Notes: a model not told the origin generated them from the letters alone. A stretch of DNA of 64,000 bases from Osedax fenrisi (GCA_964019155.1 OZ025244.1:39263545-39327544), one strand, 5' to 3'. Counted from the stretch's first letter, positions 13,790-25,886 are shown. Made by a program: numbers and translations.

Positions 13790-14640
13790 GCACCGGTAAC
13801 CGCACGCACACGCGCGTGCGACCTATTTATCAGACTACTCCCACGTGTTATAACCACGCCCACCTACGTCACTACCTCTATTTGTTATGTACACACACCG
13901 GGTTCGCGTGTGCGGTGCATTGTGCGGTGCATTATGATGTGCATTGTGCGGTGCATATAGTGAACACGCACTGGCGCATCTAAAACATCAAATTAGCGGT
14001 ACGTTATTAACATATATGGACATCCAATGGACGTCTAACATGCGAAGCCGTGATGTATTAATATATAACGTCTTTGGTTATTACTGTGCGTATCCGGTGT
14101 ACTGGTGCGGTTCATCACGGTTCGGTGCGAGTGTGATAATGGTGAGGGGTTTTGAAGGCGAGTATGCGAATATGTAATTAGTGTGCGGGTAAGTTTCGGT
14201 AGTAATATATTTATATATATATACAATGTGTGTGTGTGTGTTCTAGGCGTATACGATATATCGTGAGTGTAACTGTCGGTGTGCTTGCATGTGTGGAGTG
14301 GTGTTTGTGTGGTGCGGGTTCACACCGAAAGTAGCACACGTCGCACCACGCGATGAAGAAGATCGATGTCTTGTTTACGTGACGTACATCACGAGCTGTG
14401 CGTCATGTGACTAAGTTAACGAATAGGCTCCTCCCACAATACCGTCATCACTATAACGATGATATTGCATTATTCCTCCTCCTCGAGACGGTGAAGACGA
14501 TGATAATGCGAGTTAACGCCGCCAGGGGAACAACGCTTCCGGTGTCGTATCGCTAGCCCAGCTAACACACACGCCGGTGTAACAACTATAGTTTTTCTAA
14601 TTATCACGTGATTAATTTTATCAATCACGTGATTAATGTT
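13790..14640. promoter_or_regulatory. CpG-richer island, possible regulatory region
   Basis: Clearly less AT-rich than its surroundings and containing CpG words: CACGCGCGTGCG, CCACGTG, CCACGCCCACC, TGCGGTGCAT repeated four times at 12-13 bp spacing (13911-13957), CGTCATC and two ATCACGTGATTAAT-type words at 14605-14637. The islet resembles others at 47.2-47.85, 57.3-57.5, 60.1-60.4, 60.8-61.7 and 63.7-64 kb. Promoter function is inferred only from composition; no gene start was found on either side. Confidence 0.3.
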
Positions 14641-14787
14641 TATCAGCTGAGGTTAATAATAACAGCTTTTATTTACATCGATGGTATACACTTGTAATAT
14701 ATTACATCCGGTTGCAATTTAAAATATATTTATAATAATGTTGCGCAAATTATACCATGGAATAGGTGTACAAGCAGACAGTAAGCA

Positions 14788-14820
14788 TTATGGTCATTGT
14801 GTACTATAAAAGTGTACAAA
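14788..14820 (+). other. 33-bp motif shared with 19251-19283
   Basis: CATTATGGTCATTGTGTACT and the 13 bases after it match 19251-19283 at 30 of 33 positions, in the same orientation. It lies 22 bp upstream of the Merlin transposase start, so it could be part of that element's terminal repeat, with 19251 as the end of a related non-autonomous copy. No inverted partner was found downstream. Confidence 0.4.
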
Positions 14821-15160
14821 TAAATAAGTATCACTTTCTGCTATGCCTCAAACAACACTATTAACAAAACTTAGATATATTTCCGATGACAAAAAACGAA
14901 CTATAGATTATTTAATGTCGGTAGGCTTATTACGTAGTGCCATTCATTGTACTAAATGTGGAAAACCTATGAAGTTACAAGAAAGGAAATACCCTTCTGA
15001 TGGTTATGCTTGGAGATGTTGCGCAGTGATTTCTGTAAGAAAGGGCAGCTTCTTCGAGAAAGTTCACATATCGTTATCAAATTATATTCTAATTATATAT
15101 GCATGGGCGCAGAATAATAGAATTGATTTGCTTTGATTTAGGATTCTGCTGTTAATACAG

Positions 15161-15396
15161 GTTTATATCTCTTATGTAAATGTGTTGTATTTATATTAAT
15201 TATTAATATATAACTTTATATAATTTATTATTTCTTAATTTATAATTATGTATTATTATATAACTTTAAAACCCTATATTGTAATTAAAAAAACATACAT
15301 ATATATCCATATATATAATAAGACACAATAATATTATCATTAATATAATTAAACTATATTTGTTATTTATTTATTAATAATATTAATAAATTACAG
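15161..15396 (+). other. Candidate GT-AG intron in the Merlin gene
   Basis: The donor aatacag|gtttat and the acceptor ttacag|gactca bound 236 bp of AT-rich, stop-filled DNA. Joining the exons in phase 1 makes the codons around the junction read NTGLS, continuous with the transposase homology on the exon 2 side. A local frameshift just upstream (15134-15141) still breaks exon 1. Confidence 0.6.
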
Positions 15397-15737
15397 GACT
15401 CAGTCTAAATGCTATTTCGCAACATTTTAGTTTTATTAGAGAAGTTTGTAGTACGTACCTAGTAAAACACCAGTACAAATTAGGAGGACCTGGAGTTATC
15501 GTCCAAATTGATGAATCGCTGTTTCGGCACAAACCCAAATACCATAGAGGACGAGCGCCTCAGCCTGATTCCTGGGTATTCGGTATGGTAGATATGTCTA
15601 CTAAGCCAGGAAAAGGGCTGATGTGGATCGTCCCAAATAGAAAAGCATGCACCCTAATTCCTTTAATTCTTAACAATGTGCTTGATGGCACAATAGTACA
15701 TAGCGATCAATGGTCTGCGTATAGACACCCATCAAAC

Positions 15738-16193
15738 AGTAAGAGCAGCATAATAGCAGCATAACAGCAAATGCTAGAGCCTCAAATGTTTACATTGTGC
15801 TATTATGCTGCTATTAAATGTATATTATGCTGCTATTGTGCTGCTATTAATTTGTAATGATATTATGCTGCTGTTATGCTGCTATTATGCTGATATTATG
15901 CTGCTATTAATTTTAAATGTCTATTATGCTGCTATTATGCTGCTATTATTATAATAGCAGCATAATAGACATTTAAAATTAATAGCAACATAATATCAGC
16001 ATAATAGCAGCATAACAGCAGCATAACAGCAGCATAACAGCAGCATAACAGCAGCATAATATCATTACAAATTAATAGCAGCATAATAGCAGCATAATAG
16101 ACATTTAATAGCAGCATAATAGCACAATGTAAACATTTGAGGATCTAGTATTTGCTGTTATGCTGCTATTATGCTGCTCTTACTGTTTGCTGG
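15738..16193. mobile_element. Foldback insertion inside Merlin transposase
   Basis: A near-perfect 456-bp palindrome. The left arm begins cagtaagagcagcataatag and the right arm ends with its complement. Arms of about 210-225 bp meet near 15950. Both arms are themselves tandem arrays of an AGCAGCATAAT 11-mer. The palindrome separates the second and third catalytic residues of the transposase. No clear target duplication is visible. Confidence 0.8.
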
Positions 16194-16839
16194 GCAGATT
16201 AGTAATAACGATACAATAACTTATCAAACTGTAAATCATTGTAAAAATTGTGTAGATCCAATAACCAAAGTACATACGCAGGCCATTGAGAGCTATTGGG
16301 CTAAAACAAAGTATCGATTTAAAATAATGAAAGGTGTGAGGTACGACAAGTTGCCCGGATATTTAGATGAGAGGATGTGGCGAGATCGATATGCTAATAC
16401 AATGGAAGATTCATATAATAATATTATAAATCACATTTCTGAAATATATATATTTAATATGCCCTCTACAGTGCCCTCCCTAACACATTCCCCAACGCCC
16501 TCCCCAATACCCTCCCCAATTCCCACACCACCTCCGGCTCCTATATTAAATTCTGATGATGATATTATATTTTCTAAAAAGGACTTTAATAAGGCATTAG
16601 AACAAGGTAAACATAAATTAAATAGAGATGCAGTTAATTATGATATAATAATTAAAATGTTTAACACTATTTTGTAATTATATGTATATAATATTATATA
16701 TTAGACATATGTCTAATATATAATATAGTATATTATTATTATCATACGTAGTTATATTATTATTTATTATATTGTGTTGCTTTTGTTTTACCTTATTATC
16801 ACATATATGCCGTATCATTTACTAGTTTATTATTTTTAT

Positions 16840-17095
16840 ATGTATTTCGATTTGTCTCTCGATTTTTACAAGTTTATTATTTGTATATTGTTGTATTATT
16901 ACTTTAATTTGTTATTATATATTATATGTATTTCGATTTGTCTCTCGATTTTTACAAGTTTATTATTTGTATATTGTTGTATTATTACTTTAATTTGTTA
17001 TTATATATTATATGTATTTCGATTTGTCTCTCGATGTTTACAAGTTTATTATTTGTATATTAATGTATTATTACTTTAATTTATTATTATATATT
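16840..17095. repeat. 86-bp tandem repeat, three copies
   Basis: Copies start at 16840, 16926 and 17012 with atgtatttcgatttgtctct and have an exact 86-bp period with few substitutions. They directly follow the Merlin relic and make the hydrophobic open frame seen here, which is not a gene. Confidence 0.85.
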
Positions 17096-17283
17096 ATATA
17101 TCATTGTAATACAAATTTTAAAAGTAAAAAAATCATTCGTTTTATCATTTAATATATATTATATAAATTAATAAAAAATATAAACTTTAGTATATATATC
17201 ATTGTAATAATAATTTAAAAAGTAACAAATCATTCGTTTTATCATTTAATATATATTATATAAACAATATAAACTTTAGTATG
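17096..17283. repeat. Tandem duplication of about 98 bp
   Basis: Two copies that each run from atatcattgtaata through caaatcattcgttttatcat-like sequence to aaactttag. They differ by small indels and abut the preceding 86-bp array. Confidence 0.7.
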
Positions 17284-17957
17284 AGCAAAAACAATTCTTT
17301 TGAGTATTAAACTATACTATAATTATAAACATTAATTATAAAATAAATAAATTTTCTTTTAATAAATTACACGAAATGTCTTTTTATCTGTCACTCGATT
17401 TTTAAATCGACGTACATCCGTTGTCACTCGATTCGTCCTCCGTACAGCTTACTCGATTGATCCCATCTTATTGCGAAGCGTTTTAGGATAAATCAGCACA
17501 TTATAAATAAAAACCAATACAAAATGTCCTTCTAAAAAATAATTATTATTTAGATTATTTATATTTCAATATTATCTTATATATAAGTGTATGGTAGCCG
17601 CGTGCACTCTTACATATAATGATATTTAATATTTAAAGGTAAAATAAGTTGTCTCTAATTTTCTTAATTAAGTTTGAATAACATAAATCTCTTGTATCAT
17701 ATATGAGGAGTTTAACCTATAGGTGTACAGGTGTGCAAGTATTTGTAAAGTATTTAAACAATATCAAGGTATTTAAGTACTATAATAAGTATTTAAACAA
17801 TAATATTAACACGTATTTAAATAGTCCACAATAATAATATTGTATACAATACAAGTATACTCATTACTAATGAGTCATTAGTATAATAGTAATTATTATA
17901 ATCGATTATCTTATTCAAACATAATATTGTTAGATGTTCATTAAAATATAGGATATA

Positions 17958-18882
17958 GGGGAAAGTAACCGAATACGGACAGTGCCCTAATACGAACACT
18001 CCCGGTATCTCAGAAACAATACATCCTACAAAAAAATATTTAATGAATACAATATTTGTAATTAAATAAATATTCTAAAGAAGTTTTTTTTATTTTTTAA
18101 ATATTCAAAATATTGCTGATATATCCAATAAACTGATTTTTGTATTACGTTTTTAAATTTATGAAAAAAAGTTTCAATTTAAAACCTTCTCAAGAATAGG
18201 TATATACAAATGTATAAAAATGTATCGATATAAAATATAATACTATATTATTAAAAATAAAGCATTCTAAAAATTATATATATAATTTCTATATTTGTTA
18301 TCAAATATTCATTAAGTTATAATCATATATCTAGAGGTCATATAAGTCACTAATAAGGACACTCTAGATGTATTAATACGGACATCATATAACCAATCAG
18401 CGCGCAGCGTATACGAACTATATATGAACTCATATATGAACTATTCTGATTTTCATAAAAATCGCGTGCGTTATAATATTAATACTACCAATAAAGCTAA
18501 ATCTAAAATTTGTATTATTTAGATACTTAAATTGCATTATTAATCAAGTAAATAAATTATTAACTAATTTTATTAGAATAAATTATACATAAAATTAATT
18601 ATAAATAATGTAATTGTAATTTGTTTGATATCAATAATATATAATTTATCTAGTGGTATTTAGGGTTTCCGTATTAAAACACAGGGTGTCCGTATTCGGA
18701 CACGGGTACCGAATACGGACACACTTGTTATATATGGAATTAAAAGTTTAATAACATTTTAAATTCACATTAATATCTATAATCATATAATATTAATATA
18801 TTGTAATTTTTGAATAAAATAACGAGTCATAAAATGTTAAGACCATTTATTGTTTAAGTATCCGTATTCGGTTACTTTCCCC
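17958..18882. mobile_element. TA-flanked TIR element, CCGAATACGGAC type
   Basis: Left end GGGGAAAGTAACCGAATACG (17958) and inverted right end CGTATTCGGTTACTTTCCCC (to 18882), each bordered by TA (17956-17957 and 18883-18884). Near the right end an inner palindromic pair surrounds GGGTACC (tccgtattcgg and ccgaatacgga). There is no transposase, so it is a 925-bp non-autonomous element. Relatives: 22610-22790 (partial, inverted), 52653-53629 and 59222-59773. The TA duplication would suit a Tc1/mariner-type integrase; the superfamily is not proven. Confidence 0.75.
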
Positions 18883-18884
18883 TA

Positions 18885-19294
18885 GGTGAATGAACAGTCG
18901 TATACGATAGGTATACCTATGTATTACCATTATGGCAGATCTGGGTATACATGTTTCATATATATGGGTATACATGTTTTATATAAAATATAAATACATG
19001 TCCACCTATTTATATTATATATATATAGTGTTAACGCTATGCAATATAAAAATAGATTGTGAATATTTAATAATATATACATATCACGTGGCTATTAGGT
19101 AATAATAACTTATAAGATTAATTATAATTAATACATTGTATTCTAATTAAAAGTATCATCAAAGAACAAAACAGTCGAAAGAATAACATGTTTTTGCAAG
19201 AAGAGTAATACGTTATTACTTATACAGTATACTGTGTATACACAATCACCATTATGGTTATTATGTACTGTAAAAGTGTACACATGTATACGTG

Positions 19295-19355
<61 letters not shown>

Positions 19356-19540
19356 TTTGAGTTGTGTCTAATCAACGTACTAATTACATTACGTCCAATG
19401 TTATTGTTGATAAATATCAAACCGCGTATACGCAGATATATCTTGCGCATCACATACGTTTGCGTATAGGTATACCTATAGTACTATAGTTCCGAAACTG
19501 CTTTACTTTAATCATTAATGATATTCTCATATGATATTCT
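18885..19540. other. Intergenic spacer
   Basis: Has a short duplicated gggtatacatgtttnatata word near 18950-18982 and an AT run at 19304-19355. No gene recognised apart from the 33-bp motif at 19251-19283 described with the Merlin relic. Confidence 0.5.
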
Positions 19541-20320
19541 CTTGATAATAAAGCCCCAGGCTATCTCGTGCTACTTGACTTATCTAGTGCTTTTGATACT
19601 CTATATCACAATATTCTTTCCATTATACTTAATGAAATTGGTATATACGGTCAAGTCTAAAGTTGGTGTATTTCTTTTGTTTCATCTAGAACATCTTCGG
19701 TGAAGATTAACTTCGCCTTGACTAAATTTAATTAAAATTTAATTCATACGCTAGTATTCAGTAAACTTATATATTTATGTTAATTATTATTTAATTTACC
19801 TGTAAACCTTATGTATAAACTTGGGCGTATGCAAAGTCATACTATACTTGTATTATATAAACTAAACTTTGCTTCATTGGTTTCTATATCTGATTTAATG
19901 AGATATTTAGGCTGGCTTAATTTTACATATATTTGTATATATAGGCTATTGTGTATTACACATAAGGCTATACATCGTGGATTTACTGAATATTTAGCTC
20001 AATCCATTACTATTCAGAGTTCGAACAGATCCAGTCGGAAGTGCCACATCACGAAGTTGGTGCAACGATCTACATTGTTGGCATACTCTGAATCAGCTTT
20101 CTCGATTATTTCTCCGAAGGGCTGGAATTCACTACCTTATGATATTCGTTGTGTAACATCACTTTCATTGTTTAAACGTAAACTGTTTGTCCATTTTAAA
20201 TTATCATAATTCATTCTATTTTATTATTCATTTTCTATTTATTTTTGTGTTTGATTTTTATTATCTAACGACGCATATAATCACCATGTATTTTTGAAGT
20301 CAATAAAATATATATAAATA
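19541..20320 (+). pseudogene. CR1/L2-like LINE, internally deleted
   Basis: The frame from 19541 reads LDNKAPGYLVLLDLSSAFDT, the reverse-transcriptase motif A region with its catalytic Asp, followed by LSIILNEIGIYGQV and a stop. The YADD-bearing palm and thumb are missing. From 19811 to 20209 the C-terminal block resumes, with YLGWLNFTYICIYRLL, THKAIH, AFSIISPKGWNSLP and a basic end FKRKLFVHFKL. A short 3' tail ends in AATAAAATAAATATATAT. The deletion between about 19735 and 19811 and in-frame stops make it inactive. The motif order fits CR1/L2-type LINEs; finer placement is not possible. Confidence 0.85.
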
Positions 20321-20340
20321 AAATAAATATATATATATAT

Positions 20341-21995
20341 ATATATATATACAATTAATTCCAGAATACTTAATTCTTACAGGATATATCATGTATAGCA
20401 TACATTTGTAATTTTGGTTTTGAAGCTATATAAATACATGTAACAACAATTCGATATCGTTAGTCACATTTTGTTGGTGACATTATAAGATTTTATGATA
20501 TCAGAAATGTACTGTATATATATATTATTGCTAAAGAATAATATGTATTCTTCATTTATAAATATATTAAGATAAAATATGAATTAATAACTTTCATTTT
20601 GAACCAAATAAATAATAAGAAATAATTATATTTCGCAAAACATATTTTAAAATTACTCTAATTTTAAAAATAATGTATACTGAATAATATCCGTATATTA
20701 TATTGTATACAATATAATATATACATATATGTTATATTTGTATTGTTTTAAAAAAAATACTTATAATTTAAATATAATTAGTAAATTAAAAAGCCCAACA
20801 TTAAATAAAAAGCATAACATAATTTATGTTAGTCATTTCAAAATTCTTATTTTGGGCTTTTTAATTTTATGTTGGGCTTTGACCCATATTAACTGGGCCT
20901 GATCTTTAGTAATATTGCATTGAAAATATATTATTGAGTTCAGAAAGCAAATACAAAATATATGATGGGAAAGTAGGATAATTTATTAGAAATGTTTAAT
21001 AATGGAGTTTTATTTCAGTTAAGAAATAAGTAATTAGTTGTCATCCAATTGCGTAAATTAATGATACAATTATTTAAACTGGAATTATTTATTGGTGTAA
21101 TATAATCGGAATATTGATGATATATGATTTCATGGTAATTTAGAAATATTCTAGATACTGAAATAATATATAACTAAATAATAAAGTAATATATATATAT
21201 ATATATATATATATATGGAATACAGCAAGGGACCAATAATAGTATTTATTTATACACATATTTTGTATATTCGGTTTGTATATTACATATCTTCATCTAA
21301 AGTATTTCAGTAGATTTAATGCATAGTTAATGTTTATTAGATATAGTCGGAGTACAAGTATATTGGGGTAAATTATATAAAGGCAGAAGATAAGTCAAGG
21401 AGAATTACTTTCGTAGGGGTGTTATTATTAATGTTATGTAGGAGGTTATGATATATATATATAAATCAGATTTATTATTTTATATTGTAAGCATGAAATA
21501 ATTGAGAAGTTAATAAATAAATTTATATATATAAACTATTGAGTTACTATAGTGAATATATATAATTATATTATATATTTATTATTAATTATACGATATT
21601 ACTTCAATAACATATCAATAATAAATGTTAACAATATACTGTACATATTATGTATTGCACATTGAATAACATTATATAAAATTGTGTTTTTACGATATAT
21701 AATGTATCTATTTATATTTTGTTTCTATTTGATTAAATCATTAAATATTCATAATATATATATCGATATTCGCAATATATATATATAATATTGATTTTCT
21801 ATAAATAGAGAACTACATAAAAACCTAATATCTATAAATAGAAGTTAACTTTGTTTATCAACATCGCGTTCATCCTCATCCAGCCTCCGAGTACAATCAT
21901 CATTATACATTGAAACACAACAACCATGTCTAACAAGTACATCGTAATTGAATTAAAGCTTATAACCTATAGGTATATAATTTAGATGTATAGAT
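20341..21995. other. Intergenic spacer
   Basis: AT-rich. A small inverted/direct repeat around aaaaagcccaaca (20785 and 20855-20880) suggests a worn foldback element. No gene recognised. Confidence 0.45.
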
Positions 21996-22131
21996 AAATA
22001 ATGTCGGATTTTCACGATAGTTGGTGGTAAGGTATACGCTATAACGTATAGAATATAGTATATTAATATACTATATTCTATAAGTTACCTTGTCAACTAT
22101 AGTATACTATTGTGCAAATCCGACATTATTT
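21996..22131. mobile_element. 136-bp foldback MITE
   Basis: AAATAATGTCGGATTT at 21996-22011 is exactly inverted at 22116-22131. The interior is also largely palindromic around ctatattaatatag-like sequence near 22060. The whole unit can fold as a hairpin and has no coding capacity. Confidence 0.75.
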
Positions 22132-22189
22132 AACTACAATTGTATATTTAGATCATATTTTATACGGTATACATTATATATTACTATGC

Positions 22190-22253
22190 AATATATTGTA
22201 TACTACTAACTTATACTTATACTTATACTCATACTAATACATATAGGTACTTA

Positions 22254-22288
<35 letters not shown>

Positions 22289-22350
22289 AATATAAGTACA
22301 AGTTAGTAGTACAAGTATAAGTATAAGTATAAGTACAAGTATATATAATT
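22190..22350. repeat. Inverted TACTTA/TAAGTA arrays around an AT core
   Basis: Repeated acttatacttatactc units on the left are mirrored by gtataagtataagtac units on the right, with (AT)n between them. This is a hairpin-forming simple repeat. Confidence 0.7.
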
Positions 22351-22609
22351 ATAAGTATATGGGGCAGAGCCAGTAAAGTTAACAATTCACCTTACGAAAT
22401 ATAATAGAGTATAATAGTTATAATAACAATAATAGATAATTATATGATCTTTCTCGGATATGGTTCGAAACTACAATTGATGGTTGTTGTTGTTGTTGTT
22501 ATGAAAAGTATACACATAACAAACTATAGTTCGCTATAGTTCCCTATAGGGAAGTCGTTAACTTAACTTGATACACGTCTCTGGCACACTCTCTATTGTA
22601 AGTTATATA

Positions 22610-22790
22610 GGGAAACTAACCTAATACGGACACTTTAACAATACAGGGTCTTAACATTTTATGACTCATTATTTTATTCAAAAATTACATTATATTAATA
22701 TTATGTGATTATAGGTATTATTGTGATTTTAAAATTGTATTTAATCTTTTAATTCCATAGATAACGGGGGTGTCCCTATTCGGTACCCGG
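22610..22790 (-). mobile_element. Partial inverted copy of the 17958-18882 TIR element
   Basis: From GGGAAACTAACCTAATACGG onward this matches the reverse complement of about 18700-18882, including the stretch cttaacattttatgactc and the final ggtgtccctattcggtaccc. Only one end of the element is kept. It shows the family is dispersed and diverged. Confidence 0.75.
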
Positions 22791-22859
22791 CCGTGTACGA
22801 ATTGTCCCGTGCGCAGTAGTCCTAAAGCGGTAGTTATATATCTCAATGTGTAGGCTAAA

Positions 22860-22898
<39 letters not shown>

Positions 22899-23080
22899 GA
22901 AACCCTATAGGATTTCGTTGTAACGGAGAAAATTGTTACAACTTTTAATTATATATATAATCACATGTAACTTCGAATTGTAATATGTCACCCTCGGGTA
23001 AGTGATGGGAATTAACAATATAATCAACAGGTAAATAGCAATATTCCGCATATATTCTAGAGATTTCTATATTGGAGATT

Positions 23081-23097
23081 GATTGATTTTACTGGAG

Positions 23098-23132
<35 letters not shown>

Positions 23133-23160
23133 ATATTATATATAATCTCCGGTAAAATAT
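23081..23160. repeat. AT-core hairpin with ttttactggagatt arms
   Basis: ttttactggagattatatat is inverted as atatataatctccggtaaaa after an AT run. It is a short stem-loop of unknown origin. Confidence 0.6.
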
Positions 23161-23549
23161 ATATAAATTAAGGTATATATTACGTATATATTAAGTATAT
23201 ATTAATTATACGTATACATTTTAATAAGGTATTTGTTTTATAAGTGTGGGGTGTCGTCATTTGTAACCTAAATATCTAAATATAGCCTATCGTGAGGAGA
23301 GTTACAATACTGACAATTACGGTAGTAATCCTGCATGCGTATATACTTGTATAAGTTACACACTTAGCTGTAAACAAATAGATATTTGTGTACGTGTGTG
23401 TAAACATGTGTAGCTATCGGACAGTAACTCGCGTGAACTTCTGATAAGTGGAACACTTTAGGGGAGAATAGTTTACTGACTTACAGAAATGTTCGCTTTG
23501 TTTATCATCCGGGAGATATACAAATATATAGATATATATATATATAAAT

Positions 23550-23793
23550 ATTTTTTATTTTAGTGGAGTCCTTTCATCCTATCCAGGAACTTATATTATG
23601 TTTTAAATTATAACCATATGACTCTAATGTCCTTGTTTTAACGAGAGCCGGTCATTTATGTATACACAATTATATAAGATCAATTTAAATATTATTTTAA
23701 GATCTATATTAATGGTCCGGATGGGGCTTTAAACCGTGTATTATTGCTTGTATGGCTGACGCCTTAGCCAACTGAGCCACATAGGCAGTTTTT
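23550..23793 (-). mobile_element. tRNA-derived SINE, minus strand
   Basis: Read on the minus strand, it starts with TGTGGCTCAGTTGGCTAAGG (A-box-like) and a decayed B box at ACGGTTTAAAGCC. It continues into the same body as the copies at 50016 and 55631: gatcttatataattgtgtat, the GAGAGC block and GGATGAAAGGACTCCAC near the 3' end. This is the most diverged of the three copies. Confidence 0.8.
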
Positions 23794-23795
23794 AA

Positions 23796-23838
<43 letters not shown>

Positions 23839-24177
23839 TACACATATATGCAAATAAACTAATTAAATGTGTTACTGATATAGAGGGACCTACCGACATC
23901 CGACATACCGGAAGTTACCTATACACGTGACACTGTACACATGTCACGTGTTTATACCGTACACTTCAGTGTATGCAGAATATACGCCATAGCGTGTATT
24001 ATATCGTGTACTATATACACATGTACAATCTACACTATACACGTGTATATATGTACAATGTTTATTGTATAACTATCCTAAAGCTACTATATTCATATAC
24101 TATGGAGTTATCGATTTAATAAAGTTACTTATAGCTTTCGATGATCCTCCTTGAGGCGGTCACATCCCAATACAAGT

Positions 24178-24392
24178 ATTTCCGGCAACTAATGCCGGAA
24201 ATATTGAAACTTTAAAACCATTTTCTATCAATTGTTAATTGGATACCCCCTATAGGGGTTATATATAAAGTTACTATATTTCAGGCAAGTTGCCGGAAAG
24301 TAAGGTGGTATCCCAATAAAATTGTAGTTAACTTGATAGAAAATCGTTTTAAATTTACAATATTTCCGGTAATTTGCCGGAAATTTAGTATC
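24178..24392. mobile_element. Foldback element with TTCCGG arms
   Basis: ATTTCCGGCAACTAATGCCGG at the left is imperfectly inverted at the right as ccggtaatttgccggaaat. The homology extends inward through ccattttctatcaa / ttgatagaaaatcg. The loop carries ccccctatagggg. There is no coding sequence; it is a probable MITE. Confidence 0.65.
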
Positions 24393-24633
24393 AAAGCCCG
24401 GTCTTTGGTTGTATATATATACCATATATGGTATTATAGTATATGGTACACTATAGTATATATTGAAATGCGCGCCCGACAATGTGAACGCGCTAGACAA
24501 TGTGTCTTACCTTCGTTATCCTGTATGTATCCACCATCTACGTGTATGCCATTACGTTATACAAGGCGGGTCCTTGGTATTGCGTAATAGTTATATACAG
24601 GCTATTTAACTGAAATGAATCTATTTATACATA

Positions 24634-25514
24634 GGTTCTATTATTCAATAATAACCAACAAGTAAGACTTATAGTATATGCTGATGATACAGCAATAACA
24701 TTTACAAGTGAAAACAATGAAAAATTAAAATATACCATAGATAATATGATTACAAAAATAGAAAAATGGTACACATTTAATAAACTTAAAATAAATATCA
24801 ATAAAACTAAAATAGTCAATTTTAACTCGAGAAAATACAGTAACATACATCTAAAAATAAATAACATATCAATACAAAATGAAATAGAATATAAATATCT
24901 AGGAATAATAATTGACAAATATATAAACTTTAAAAATCATATATTTAATCTTAATAATAAATTATCGAAAATACTTTACTCAATAAGCAGACTATCAAAA
25001 TACATTAAGACAAAACCAATGATTATCATATATAACATCCTATTCCTGCCACACATAATGTATGGAAATATAATATGGGGTAATATTTATAAAAGTAATC
25101 TTACAAATTTAATTCTCACACAAAAAAAAAATCATAAGAAAAATAAACAAAACCAAATATTTCAGAGAACATACAAATTTGCTATTTGAAAGGAATAATA
25201 TATTAAAACTCAATAGTTTAATAAAATATAACACGCTAATATACATGCATGACCATCACAATAATAATCTACCACAAAATATTTATAACATACATAAAAA
25301 ACACGAAAATAAAAATAAAAATAAATCAAGGAAATCACCTATCTACAAAATACCTTATACAAAAAAAAGTCAACTAATAAATAGTATCCTAACCATGGGA
25401 CCAAAGTTATGGAATGATCTAAATGGAGATATCCAAATTATAAAAAACAAAAATTCATATAAAAAAAAAATAAAAAATCATCTCATTGAGATACAAAAAA
25501 AAATTAAAAATTAA
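24634..25514 (+). pseudogene. Jockey-like LINE reverse transcriptase C-terminal half
   Basis: The frame opens with QQVRLIVYADDTAITF, the catalytic YADD motif, then KLKININKTKIVNF and EYKYLGIIIDKYINFKNHI (RT motifs D-E), and PHIMYGNIIWGN (thumb). A single-base length change in the A-run at 25121-25130 shifts the frame. The continuation is in the next frame, from about 25130, through LLFERNNILKLN to MGPKLWNDLNGD and a Lys-rich end at 25514. Everything upstream of motif C is missing. A poly(A)-like stretch and a long ATT run follow. It is fairly young, with one visible coding lesion after the truncation point. Jockey-type assignment rests on motif style. Confidence 0.85.
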
Positions 25515-25549
25515 AAAAAAATTAAAAAAAAAAAAAATTATATATTTTA

Positions 25550-25551
<2 letters not shown>

Positions 25552-25613
<62 letters not shown>
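25552..25613. repeat. (ATT)n microsatellite at LINE tail
   Basis: About 20 ATT units directly after the A-rich 3' end of the Jockey-like LINE, so probably grown from its tail. Confidence 0.9.
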
Positions 25614-25615
<2 letters not shown>

Positions 25616-25854
25616 TTTATTTTTATGTTTTTAAATGATAATAAAATATCTTATAAAACATAAGAAGAAAACGAAATGAAAAAAAGTAAAGTAATTCAAC
25701 AAAAAAAAACGTTCCGGTGATGGTGGGCAGTTCTGGTGATGGCGACAGCATAGAAAAGATAATTATCTTCATCTGAAGCCTTTTAGAGGAAACAATAATA
25801 TAATGAATTTAATAATTCACATGATATATATATATACAACTTTCTTCTAATAAA

Positions 25855-25886
<32 letters not shown>

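Larger units (their letters stand above)
14843..16677 (+). pseudogene. Merlin (IS1595/ISXO2-like) DDE transposase, broken
   Basis: Exon 1 (ATG at 14843) has a zinc ribbon: CTKCGKPM, then a second partial Cys pair WRCC, then the GSFFEK motif typical of the family. Exon 2 (from 15397) carries VQIDESLFRHKPKYHRGR with the first catalytic Asp (codon 15510-15512) and IVHSDQWSAY with the second (15705-15707). After a foldback insertion the frame resumes at about 16194 with YQTVNH and VHTQAIESYWAK, whose Glu (16288-16290) is the third acidic residue, and continues through a Pro/Ser-rich stretch to 16677. DDE residues are intact, but there is a frameshift and stop at about 15134-15141 and the insertion at 15738, so no enzyme can be made. 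Upstream stop codons and the motif order support the 14843 start. Confidence 0.85.
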
